Assembly: GCA_029256565.1 (NCBI GenBank)
Contig: JAQSXQ010000096.1
Location: 1-6,878, forward strand
Direction of reading: 5' to 3'
DNA length: 6,878 nucleotides
Origin: Mycobacterium sp.
Lineage (GTDB): Bacteria; Actinomycetota; Actinomycetes; Mycobacteriales; Mycobacteriaceae
The translations under genes were made by a program, and so were the position numbers. A model generated the notes under the pieces. It saw only the letters and a list, made by a program, of their open reading frames with translations, was not told the DNA's origin and ran no database searches. This document shows, one piece after another, positions 1 through 6,062 of the stretch (within the stretch, counting starts at the first letter, position 1; each line of letters starts with the position of its first letter).

Positions 1-669
1 GGTGCCGTGGGCCGCAACGTCGGGGTGTCGGCGGCGGAGACGCCGTTCGTCGCCTTCTGCGACGACGACTCCGGGTGGGAGCCCGACGCCACCGCGCGCG
101 CCGAGAAGCTGTTCACCGCGTACCCGACGGTCGGGCTGCTCGCCGCGCGCACCGTGGTGCTGCCCAGCGGCCGGACCGACGAACTCTCCGACATGCTGGC
201 GGCGAGCCCGCTGGGCCACGATCCGTCGCTGCCCGGCCCGTCGATACTCGGGTTCCTGGCGTGCTCGTCGATCGTGCGCAAGGAGGCCTTCGAAGCCGTC
301 GGCGGCTTCAGCAGCATTCTGCACTTCCGCGGCGAAGAGGGCCTGCTGGCGCTCGACCTCGCCGCGGCGGGGTGGGACCTGTGCTACTGCCCGGAGCTGG
401 TGGCCTACCACCAGCCGTCGTCGGTCCGTCCGCCCAACGCGGTGCAGGACGCCCGCAGCCTCCGCAACGACGTGCTGACCACCTGGCTGCGCCGACCACC
501 GCGCGAATGCGTCCGTGCGGCAACTCGGTTGGCCAGGGCCGCCACGCGTGACGAGGCGCACGCACGCGCGATGGCCGAGGCGGTGCGGTTGCTGCCGAGC
601 GTCGCGCGGGGCAGGCGCCGGCTGCCCCGCGACGTCGAGGAGTCGCTGGAGCTGCTCGCCCGGGCGTGA
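1..669 (+). CDS. Family 2 (GT-A) glycosyltransferase, C-terminal part; 5' end outside window
   Basis: The reading frame is open from base 1 (Gly-Ala-Val-Gly-Arg-Asn-Val-Gly), so the GTG at base 7 is an internal codon. The real start lies upstream of the window. The visible 222 residues begin at the xxxRNxG motif of GT2 enzymes. A DDD triad follows at about residues 21-23 (FCDDDSGWEP), the DxD-type site that binds the metal and the nucleotide-sugar diphosphate. Further on are an acceptor-side segment with GGF (about 101-103) and an acidic GEE motif (about 111-113), the usual place of the GT2 general base. The last 70 residues are Arg/Ala-rich helix with no predicted membrane span, so a cytosolic or peripheral inverting transferase is likely. 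Donor and acceptor cannot be told. It converges on the GT4 gene at 681, with stops 11 bp apart. The neighbouring glycosyltransferases suggest one glycan pathway. The family is clear; the product is unknown. Confidence 0.88.
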   Translation, partial: GAVGRNVGVSAAETPFVAFCDDDSGWEPDATARAEKLFTAYPTVGLLAARTVVLPSGRTDELSDMLAASPLGHDPSLPGPSILGFLACSSIVRKEAFEAVGGFSSILHFRGEEGLLALDLAAAGWDLCYCPELVAYHQPSSVRPPNAVQDARSLRNDVLTTWLRRPPRECVRAATRLARAATRDEAHARAMAEAVRLLPSVARGRRRLPRDVEESLELLARA

Positions 670-680
670 CGGATGGAGGC

Positions 681-1889
681 TCATCGAGCCGACCCCACCG
701 CGTTGCGCGTGGTGACGTGGCGGTAGACGTCGGCCATCGCGGCGGCCACCCGGTCCCACGAATAGTGTTCGAGGACACGGCGTCTGCCAGCACGGCCCAG
801 CCGCTCGCGGCGCCGCTCGTCCCACAGGATCGGGTTGATCGCGTCGGCCAGCGCCCGGGGGTTCTTCGGCTCCACCAGGCGCCCCGTGGCGTCGTCGAGC
901 ACCGTGTCGAGCATTCCACCGACCGCCGACGCCACCACGGGGACTCCGCACGCCATCGCCTCCAGCGGGACGATGCCGAACGGCTCGTACCACGGTGTGG
1001 CGGCAACCACGTCGGCCGATCGCAGCAGCATCGGCATCTCCTCCCGGCCCACCGATCCGTAGAAGTGGACGCGGTCGGCCACGCCGAAGTGGGTCGCGAG
1101 CCGTTGCAACCGAATCGCCTCGGCGTCCGAGTCCAGCCGGGACTTGTCCGGGCCGCCGATGATGACGAGTTCGGCGTGCGGAATCATCCGCATCGCGCAG
1201 ATCATCGTCTCGAAACCCTTGCGCGGCACCAGTCGTCCGACCGACACGATCCGGTGCGGCGCGCCACCGCGAGTAGCGGCCGGCCCGCCGGGCGTGAACT
1301 CGTCGGTGTTCACGCCGCACGGCACCACCGACACCCTGGACCGTGACCGACCCATCCGCTCCAACTCGTCGACCTCGTCCGAGCACGTCGCCGCCACCCA
1401 GTCGACGTCGCGGGCGATCGTCGTCTCCAGCCGGATCCGGTCGTCGGGGCTGGTGTCGTCGGCACCCTGATGCAGGCGCTTGACGATGCCGAGGGCGTGG
1501 AACGTCTGGACCGCGGGCACGCCGTGCGCGGCGGCGGCAGGCATCGTCGCCAGACCCGACATCCAGAAGTGCGCGTGTGCCACGTCGGGCCGCCACCGCG
1601 TCCACTCGTCGGCGAGGAAGCCGCCGAATGCCGGCATGTACTGCGGTAGTTCGTCCTTCGGCAGCTCGCTAGGTGGGCCTGCCGGCACGTGGACGACGGC
1701 GTACCCCTGTTCGGTGTCGACGCGCTCCGGCAGGTCCTCGTCGTCGCGGCGGGTGTACACCACGACCTCGTGTCCCCGGCGCGCCAGGGCGGCGGACAGT
1801 TCGGCGACGGCGACGTTCTGGCCGCCGGCGTCGACTCCGCCGAGATGTGCCAGCGGGCTGGCGTGTTCGGAGATCATCGCGATCCTCAT
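681..1889 (-). CDS. GT4 retaining glycosyltransferase (GT-B fold, MshA/sucrose-phosphate synthase-like)
   Basis: This 402-residue protein has both Rossmann domains of a GT-B enzyme. The N-terminal domain opens with a beta strand (MRIAMISEHASP) and a glycine-rich loop, GGVDAGGQNV, at 17-26, as in MshA and sucrose-phosphate synthase relatives. The C-terminal domain has VGRLVPRKG (217-225), with the Arg219/Lys224 pair that holds the donor diphosphate. It also has an intact EX7E motif, YEPFGIVPLE, with Glu302 and Glu310, followed by AMACGVPVVAS. A retaining transfer from an NDP-sugar is therefore expected, probably in the cytosol, since no signal peptide or membrane span is seen. The sugar and acceptor are unknown, and it should not be called MshA from this evidence. 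The ATG at 1889 is chosen because the protein starts there on the first core strand, overlaps the upstream stop as ATGA, and has a strong ribosome binding site. The frame stays open 465 bases further upstream, but that stretch lies inside the preceding gene. It is a paralogue of the gene at 6063-6878. Confidence 0.92.
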   Translation of the reverse strand: MRIAMISEHASPLAHLGGVDAGGQNVAVAELSAALARRGHEVVVYTRRDDEDLPERVDTEQGYAVVHVPAGPPSELPKDELPQYMPAFGGFLADEWTRWRPDVAHAHFWMSGLATMPAAAAHGVPAVQTFHALGIVKRLHQGADDTSPDDRIRLETTIARDVDWVAATCSDEVDELERMGRSRSRVSVVPCGVNTDEFTPGGPAATRGGAPHRIVSVGRLVPRKGFETMICAMRMIPHAELVIIGGPDKSRLDSDAEAIRLQRLATHFGVADRVHFYGSVGREEMPMLLRSADVVAATPWYEPFGIVPLEAMACGVPVVASAVGGMLDTVLDDATGRLVEPKNPRALADAINPILWDERRRERLGRAGRRRVLEHYSWDRVAAAMADVYRHVTTRNAVGSAR

Positions 1890-2869
1890 GAGCAGACCTC
1901 CTCGATCAGCCGGTCCCAGTCGTCGAGGAAACGACCGAGCCCGAAGTTGGTGAGCGCGAAGTCGCGGGCGGCCTTGCCTGCCAGCGTTGCGGCCTCGCGA
2001 TCCGCCACGAAGTGGGCGGCCGCACGGCCGAGTGCATCTGGGTCGGCGCTGACCACGCCGGTCTCCCGCGGTACCGCCAGCGGGGCCATCGTGGTGGCGA
2101 CCGCGACGACGGGCATCCCCATCGTCATCGCCTCGAGCAGCGACAGCCCGAGCGACGTCCACCGTGCGGTGTGCACGTAGACCCGGCGCCGCGCCACCTC
2201 CCGCAGCAACCGCGCGGTCGGCACGTCGCCGCGCCCCGTGACACCCTCGACGCGATGCTCGGCGGCGTTCAGGTCGTCGCTGCCGATGCCCCACACGTCG
2301 ATCGGGACGTAGGAACCGAGCGGGCCGAGCAGGTCGGCCCCGACGGTGCGCCACCGCCGTACCGGCTCGTTGATCATCGTTGCGGCGGAGTCGATCTCAC
2401 CGCTGTAGAGATGACCCGGATCGGGGATGCCATGGTTGATTACGCGTGTGGGCGCACGGCCGTTGTCCCACATCAGCCGGTTGAAGTCGGTGACGTGCAC
2501 GATGGGGATGTCCGATCGGTCACCGAGCGGATGTCTGCTGTCGACCGCATACGGGCGCGGTGCATTGTGTTCGACGTAGACGGCGGGAACGTCGATACCG
2601 GGGCGGCGCTGGAGCCACCGTGCCGTCAGTTCCAGTTCTTCCGGGCGTTGCAGTACCACCAGGTCGACCGGTCGGTCGGCCAGCTCCTCGTAGCCGACTT
2701 CCTCGGCAGCAGGCCAGTGCCTGCCGCACAACCCGCGGGCGCTGCCGTCGTCGGACCGCGGCACCAGATAGGAGTGCGGACCGGAGACGAAGGCCTCCGT
2801 CCAACTGCCGTGCACGTGCCAGATGAGCACCTCGTGAGGTTGGTCCAGGTCGGGCATGGCGCGCCGCAT
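1886..2869 (-). CDS. Glycosyltransferase, GT-B/GT4-like, with degenerate EX7E motif
   Basis: This 327-residue protein looks like a short GT-B enzyme. It has an N-terminal strand and loop (EVLIWHVHGSW, 13-23), a mid-region strand ending in YVEHNAPRP (98-106), and a C-terminal nucleotide-sugar domain with TSLGLSLLEAM (238-248) followed by GMPVVAVATT. In GT4 enzymes the last motif normally reads E-x7-E. Here Glu246 is present but the first Glu is replaced by Thr238, so catalysis may differ or the donor may be held another way. No arginine/lysine loop as clear as in the next gene is seen. It is the first gene of a two-gene operon with the GT4 transferase, joined by an ATGA overlap. The start is uncertain. 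The ATG at 2869 gives the full length, while a second ATG at 2857 removes four residues and also precedes the first strand; neither has a good Shine-Dalgarno sequence. I am confident it is a glycosyltransferase-fold protein and less sure it is active. Confidence 0.8.
   Translation of the reverse strand: MRRAMPDLDQPHEVLIWHVHGSWTEAFVSGPHSYLVPRSDDGSARGLCGRHWPAAEEVGYEELADRPVDLVVLQRPEELELTARWLQRRPGIDVPAVYVEHNAPRPYAVDSRHPLGDRSDIPIVHVTDFNRLMWDNGRAPTRVINHGIPDPGHLYSGEIDSAATMINEPVRRWRTVGADLLGPLGSYVPIDVWGIGSDDLNAAEHRVEGVTGRGDVPTARLLREVARRRVYVHTARWTSLGLSLLEAMTMGMPVVAVATTMAPLAVPRETGVVSADPDALGRAAAHFVADREAATLAGKAARDFALTNFGLGRFLDDWDRLIEEVCS
1896..1903 (-). promoter_or_regulatory. Ribosome binding site deciding the start of the GT4 gene
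   Basis: On the minus strand the sequence GAGGAGGT lies six bases before the ATG at 1889, an almost perfect Shine-Dalgarno sequence at ideal spacing. It sits inside the last codons of the upstream glycosyltransferase, whose TGA overlaps the ATG as ATGA (1886-1889). This supports translational coupling of the two genes and excludes the longer in-frame start at 2354. Confidence 0.85.
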
Positions 2870-2889
2870 ACCCTGGGCCGGACCCTCGA

Positions 2890-2913
2890 AACTTCTAGGA
2901 TTGAAGATTTTCC
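2890..2913 (-). promoter_or_regulatory. Candidate promoter of the two-gene glycosyltransferase operon (ECF-sigma-like)
   Basis: The only AT-rich patch between the dehydrogenase and the glycosyltransferase pair is here. On the minus strand it contains GGAA (2913-2910), 17 bases, then GTT (2892-2890), which resembles the GGAA-N17/18-GTT layout of mycobacterial SigH/SigE-type promoters. The base after GGAA is A, not the preferred pyrimidine. No TANNNT housekeeping -10 is seen in the same patch. Transcription from here would give a leader of roughly 10-30 bases before the ATG at 2869 or 2857. This is pattern matching only. Confidence 0.25.
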
Positions 2914-2945
2914 AGACGGGTCCCGAAGCACGGCGTCAGACCTGA

Positions 2946-2966
2946 ACCTGCTGCTCCGCAGCAGGT
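2946..2966 (-). terminator. Hairpin terminator after the dehydrogenase operon (no U-tract)
   Basis: A perfect 9-bp inverted repeat (ACCTGCTGC / GCAGCAGGT) with a 3-base loop starts 17 bases after the stop codon of the dehydrogenase. A perfect 9-bp stem with so small a loop is not expected by chance in a window this size. There is no following T-run on the minus strand, which is common for actinobacterial intrinsic terminators. It would separate the regulator-dehydrogenase unit from the glycosyltransferase pair downstream. Confidence 0.6.
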
Positions 2967-2982
2967 CCGGGCCCATTCCGCG

Positions 2983-4164
2983 CTAAGGCAAGAGCATGAT
3001 CTTGACGGCGCCGTCCTCCTTCTTCTGGAAGATGTCGTAGGCGTGCGGCGCATCTTCGATGGGCAGCACGTGGGTGGCGAAGGTGTCGACGCCCAGGGGA
3101 TCGGCATCGGTGAGCAGGGGCATGATGTCGTCGACCCAGCGCTTCACGTTCGCCTGCCCCATGCGCAGCTGGATCTGCTTGTCGAACATCGTGAGCATCG
3201 GCATAGGGTCCGCAGCGCCGCCATAGACGCCGGACAGCGAGACCGTGCCGCCGCGGCGCACGATGTCGATCGCCGAGTACAGCGCGTCGAGACGGTCGAC
3301 GCCGACGTTCTCCATCATCGGCTTGGCAATCGCGTCGGGCAGCAGCCCCGAGATCTGCTGGGCAGTCTTCGCCACCGGCGAACCGTGGGCTTCCATCCCG
3401 ACGGCGTCGATCACCGAGTCGGTTCCACGGCCGGCGGTCATCTGCCGCACCACGTCGCCGACCGTCATGTCGATGGCGTTGAGGTCGATGGTGTCGATGC
3501 CGAAGGCGGTCGCCCGCGCCAGCCGTTCGGGCACCATGTCGACCCCGATCACGCGGTATCCGCGGTGGTGGGCGATGCGGGCCGCCATGTCGCCGATCGG
3601 GCCGAGGCCGAGCACGGTCACCGAACCGCCGTCGGGCACGCCGGCGTACTCGACCCCCTGCCACGCGGTGGGCAGTACGTCCGACAGGTACACGAAGCGG
3701 GAGTCCGGCGGACCCTCGGGAACCTTGATGTGGGTGAACTGCGCCTGGGGCACCCGGAGGTACTGGGCCTGGCCACCGGGCACCGCGCCGTAGAGCTGGG
3801 AGTAGCCGAACAGCGCTGCGCCCTTGCCCTGCTCGCGGACCTGGGTCGTCTCGCACTGCGTGTAGAGCGCCAGATCGCACATGTAGCAGGAACCACACGA
3901 GATTTGGAACGGAATGACGACGCGGTCGCCCACGCTCAGGTTGGTGACCGCCGAGCCGACCTCACGCACCACGCCCATCGGCTCGTGGCCGAGGATGTCG
4001 CCCTCCGACATGAACGCGCCGAGCACCTCGTAGAGGTGCAGGTCGGATCCGCATATGTTGGTCGACGTCACCTCGATGATCGCGTCGGTGGGCTCTTGGA
4101 TCTCTGGGTCAGGCACGGTGTCGACGCGCACGTCGCGCTTCCCGTGCCACGTCACGGCTTTCAT
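2983..4164 (-). CDS. Zinc-dependent alcohol dehydrogenase, formaldehyde-dehydrogenase-like (MDR family)
   Basis: This 393-residue protein is a full-length medium-chain zinc dehydrogenase. Catalytic zinc ligands are visible as Cys38 (ICGSDLHLYE), His60-Glu61 (GHEPMG) and probably Asp162 (SDVLPTAWQG). The Asp is the ligand used by glutathione-independent formaldehyde dehydrogenases such as the Pseudomonas putida enzyme. The structural zinc lobe is complete with Cys90, Cys93, Cys96 and Cys104. The Rossmann motif GLGPIG is at 186-191, and Asp209 at the end of the second strand (VIGVDM) favours NAD over NADP. It should oxidise an alcohol or aldehyde hydrate with NAD in the cytosol; the true substrate is not readable. 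The ATG lies nine bases after the stop of the CRP-like gene, so the two are co-transcribed. Ribosome binding is weak and close (CCGAGG directly before the ATG), suggesting coupling to upstream translation. A strong hairpin follows the stop. Confidence 0.93.
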   Translation of the reverse strand: MKAVTWHGKRDVRVDTVPDPEIQEPTDAIIEVTSTNICGSDLHLYEVLGAFMSEGDILGHEPMGVVREVGSAVTNLSVGDRVVIPFQISCGSCYMCDLALYTQCETTQVREQGKGAALFGYSQLYGAVPGGQAQYLRVPQAQFTHIKVPEGPPDSRFVYLSDVLPTAWQGVEYAGVPDGGSVTVLGLGPIGDMAARIAHHRGYRVIGVDMVPERLARATAFGIDTIDLNAIDMTVGDVVRQMTAGRGTDSVIDAVGMEAHGSPVAKTAQQISGLLPDAIAKPMMENVGVDRLDALYSAIDIVRRGGTVSLSGVYGGAADPMPMLTMFDKQIQLRMGQANVKRWVDDIMPLLTDADPLGVDTFATHVLPIEDAPHAYDIFQKKEDGAVKIMLLP

Positions 4165-4173
4165 CCTCGGTTG

Positions 4174-4896
4174 CTACCCGCAGGACAGCGCCCGAAACAC
4201 CCCTGCCTCGGCCGCGGAACTGGCCCGGGAGCGCCGCATCAGACCGTCGCCGTCCACGATGACGATGGTCTTGCCGTCGAGCCGCACCCAGCCCCGCCGC
4301 CCGAAGTCCTGCAGCACCTTGCACACCGTCTCCCGCGACGTGCCGATCAGTTGGGCGATCTCCTCCTGCGTCAGCCCGTGATCGAGGGCCACGGTGCCAT
4401 CGCGCTGACGGCCGAACTGCTGCGCGAGATCGATCAGCCGCTGTGCCAATCGGGTCGCCGCGTCGTCGCACAGCACCTCGGACACGGCGCGGCAGCTGCG
4501 GCGGACCCTGCGCGCAAGGATGCGCAGCAGTTGCTCGGTGACCTCCGGCCGTCTCTGGGTCCACCACGTCAGCGTCGCCCGGTCCAGCGTCACCGCGCGG
4601 CCCAGCGTCATCGCGACCGCCCTGAATGCGTGGGGGGACGGATCGATGATCGACGTCTCGCCGAAGAAGTCGCCAGGGCCCGCCACCCCGGTCAGCCCGA
4701 CCCGACCGTCGTGGGCCAGGTGGCCGAGCTTGACCCGGCCGTCGGTCAGCAGGAACAGGTGGTCGCCCGGGTCGCCTTCGGCGAACAGCACGTCACCCGG
4801 GCGGAAGGACACCGGCGCCAGGCGGGGCAGCACGGGCGCGACGGTGTCGTCGGCCATGCCGATGAGAAGCGCCGATTCACGTGGCGGGACGGTCAC
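4174..4896 (-). CDS. CRP/FNR-family transcriptional regulator, CRP-like with altered cyclic-nucleotide pocket
   Basis: With a GTG start at 4896 this is a 240-residue protein that lines up without gaps with M. tuberculosis CRP (224 residues, recalled from memory). It has an effector domain (about 10-115) with FAEGDPGD and GDFFGETSI, a long dimer helix (about 117-142), and a C-terminal winged helix with LTQEEIAQL and the recognition helix TSRETVCK (Arg188, Glu189). Glu80 of the ligand pocket is kept. The arginine expected at 89 is His89-Ala90 (SPHAFRA), so classical cAMP binding is doubtful. Residues 225-240 form a tail absent from the recalled homologue, ending Cys-Gly. The GTG is chosen because it restores the N-terminal helix and avoids overlap. 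The start at 5019 would run 85 bases into the AraC gene, and the ATG at 4857 would delete the first helix. It lies 38 bases after the AraC stop and 9 before the dehydrogenase, which it probably regulates. Confidence 0.9.
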   Translation of the reverse strand: MTVPPRESALLIGMADDTVAPVLPRLAPVSFRPGDVLFAEGDPGDHLFLLTDGRVKLGHLAHDGRVGLTGVAGPGDFFGETSIIDPSPHAFRAVAMTLGRAVTLDRATLTWWTQRRPEVTEQLLRILARRVRRSCRAVSEVLCDDAATRLAQRLIDLAQQFGRQRDGTVALDHGLTQEEIAQLIGTSRETVCKVLQDFGRRGWVRLDGKTIVIVDGDGLMRRSRASSAAEAGVFRALSCG

Positions 4897-4934
4897 CCGA
4901 CCGCCGGTACCCCGAGGTGAACTGGCGAAACGGT

Positions 4935-5930
4935 TCAGCCGCGCAGTGTCTGGTGTGGGCTCTGACCGTAGGTCTGGCGATAGAGCACGGCGAACCGCCC
5001 GGTGTGCGCGAAGCCCCACCGGGTCGCGATCGCGCTGACGGTGGCGGTGCCGTTGCTGCCTGCGAGGAGGTCCTGGTGCGCCCGGTGCAGCCGAAGTCGT
5101 CGTACGTACTCCGTCGGCGTCGTGTTGAGGTGACGGCGGAACAGGTACTGCACGGCGCGCGGTGACAGGTGCACGGCATCGGCGATCTCCTGGATGCCGA
5201 TGTCACTGTCGACCTTGCCATTGATGAACCACATCGCCCGCTTCAACTGCGGAGGCATCTGCGCGTCGTCGGTCGCCAGGGTGACCGATCGCTCGGAGTC
5301 CGCGAACGTCGTCAGCGCCGCCGCGGCGAGGATCCTGGCGCACGCATCGACGAGCAGCATGCCTGCCACCGAGGGGGTCGGCCACAGGGTGTCGAGCGCG
5401 AATCGCAGGCAGCGCGCCCACGTGTCGATCGAAGCCTGGTCGACCGGAAGACGGTGCTGGAACTCGACCGACCCCTGGAACAACAGCGCCTGTTCGCCTG
5501 CGACCCGGCGCAGCAGCGACCCCGCCAGGCCAACGATCCGAATCCTGGCCTGCGTTGCGTGCAGCGTCAACGGCAGTCCCGATGCGGCGAGCACCGAATC
5601 CCCGGCCGACAGAAGCCTGGTCTGCCCGTCGTCGTCGGTGAAGCGGAGTTCACCCGACACCACCTCGAATATCAGTGCGCCCGAGTCGGGTGCCACCTCG
5701 AGACGGACGCCGCGCGGCAGCGTCACCTCATCCAGGGTGAATTCCCCGCCGTCGTAACGCGCGTGCCGTAACGGCATGCCCCTGGTGAAGCCGAGCAGGC
5801 GTACCGCGCCGCCGTAGAGCGCGCCGATGAAGCGATCGCCCGCAACGGGGTCCGTGGTGGAGAACGCGTGCGCAGAACTCGACGGTTCGTCGGGAACGTC
5901 GAGATCTCGAAGTCGAGAGACCTGTGTCAT
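4935..5930 (-). CDS. AraC-family transcriptional regulator
   Basis: From the ATG at 5930 the product has 331 residues, normal for the family. Residues about 20-200 form an effector/dimerisation domain with a cupin-like strand run (for example EVVSGELRFTDDDGQ, with LLSAGDSVLAASG after it). The C-terminal hundred residues carry the two AraC helix-turn-helix units. The first is IGIQEIADAVHLSPRAVQYL (244-263) and the second is VSAIATRWGFAHTGRFAVLY (298-317), followed by the family's closing YGQSPHQTLR. It is the first gene of a unit with the CRP-like regulator (gap 38 bases) and the zinc dehydrogenase, so it most likely activates that unit in response to the substrate of the dehydrogenase. An in-frame GTG at 5978 would add 16 residues. 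I prefer 5930 because it is ATG and leaves the repeat-rich leader noncoding, but neither start has a strong Shine-Dalgarno sequence. Confidence 0.92.
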   Translation of the reverse strand: MTQVSRLRDLDVPDEPSSSAHAFSTTDPVAGDRFIGALYGGAVRLLGFTRGMPLRHARYDGGEFTLDEVTLPRGVRLEVAPDSGALIFEVVSGELRFTDDDGQTRLLSAGDSVLAASGLPLTLHATQARIRIVGLAGSLLRRVAGEQALLFQGSVEFQHRLPVDQASIDTWARCLRFALDTLWPTPSVAGMLLVDACARILAAAALTTFADSERSVTLATDDAQMPPQLKRAMWFINGKVDSDIGIQEIADAVHLSPRAVQYLFRRHLNTTPTEYVRRLRLHRAHQDLLAGSNGTATVSAIATRWGFAHTGRFAVLYRQTYGQSPHQTLRG

Positions 5931-5996
5931 GTCGTGTCCGCTCTTCGGAGTCCGGGCGATGACTCGAGCCACGACCACGACACGGTGGGCGTTCGG

Positions 5997-6015
5997 TCGA
6001 GCCTCGTCGGCTCGA
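5997..6015. repeat. Inverted repeat in the AraC leader, possible operator
   Basis: TCGAGCC (5997-6003), a five-base spacer and its exact complement GGCTCGA (6009-6015) form a 7-bp dyad. A further direct copy of TCGAGCC lies at 5964-5970, exactly 33 bases from the first, close to three helical turns. A regulator binding site is plausible because this is the noncoding leader of a DNA-binding protein gene. A simple leader hairpin is the alternative. Confidence 0.4.
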
Positions 6016-6034
6016 TGCTCAGCCAGACCAACAC

Positions 6035-6040
6035 AGCATA
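6035..6040 (-). promoter_or_regulatory. Candidate -10 element for the araC-crp-dehydrogenase unit
   Basis: The minus strand reads TATGCT here, matching the TANNNT -10 of mycobacterial housekeeping sigma factor promoters. It lies 22 bases downstream of the stop codon of the preceding glycosyltransferase gene. No good -35 is seen at 16-19 bases; the nearest TTGACA-like string (CTGACC) is about 20 bases upstream. Transcription would begin near 6028, giving a leader of about 100 bases that includes the inverted repeat at 5997-6015. Confidence 0.3.
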
Positions 6041-6062
6041 CGCCGCTGACGTCGCGAAAAGG

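Noticed and set aside
678..690. Hairpin GGCTC-ATC-GAGCC at the convergent junction as a bidirectional terminator
   Set aside because: A 5-bp stem with no T-run on either side is common by chance in GC-rich DNA and is too weak to call a terminator.
308..1006. A 232-codon minus-strand open frame crossing the convergent junction
   Set aside because: It crosses two real genes in the wrong frame, with low-complexity Arg/Ala/Pro composition, which is typical of shadow frames.
1890..2354. A 155-codon in-frame upstream extension of the GT4 gene
   Set aside because: It lies entirely inside the preceding glycosyltransferase gene, its translation is Arg-rich and unlike any GT4 N-terminus, and the ATG at 1889 has a near-perfect ribosome binding site and ATGA coupling.
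3043..4920. A 625-codon open frame on the + strand opposite the dehydrogenase and CRP-like genes
   Set aside because: It is the codon-position mirror of two convincing minus-strand genes in GC-rich DNA. Its translation is rich in His, Arg, Asp and Val with no recognisable domain, and it spans two genes and their spacer.
4897..4934. A CRP-type operator or separate promoter between the AraC and CRP-like genes
   Set aside because: The 38-base gap has only a short GAAC-N10-GTTC dyad and no TGTGA/TCACA-like halves or TANNNT box; simple co-transcription explains it.
4897..5019. The longer start of the CRP-like gene at 5019
   Set aside because: It would overlap the AraC gene by 85 bases and add 41 residues absent from the family; the GTG at 4896 gives a gap-free match to the CRP N-terminus.
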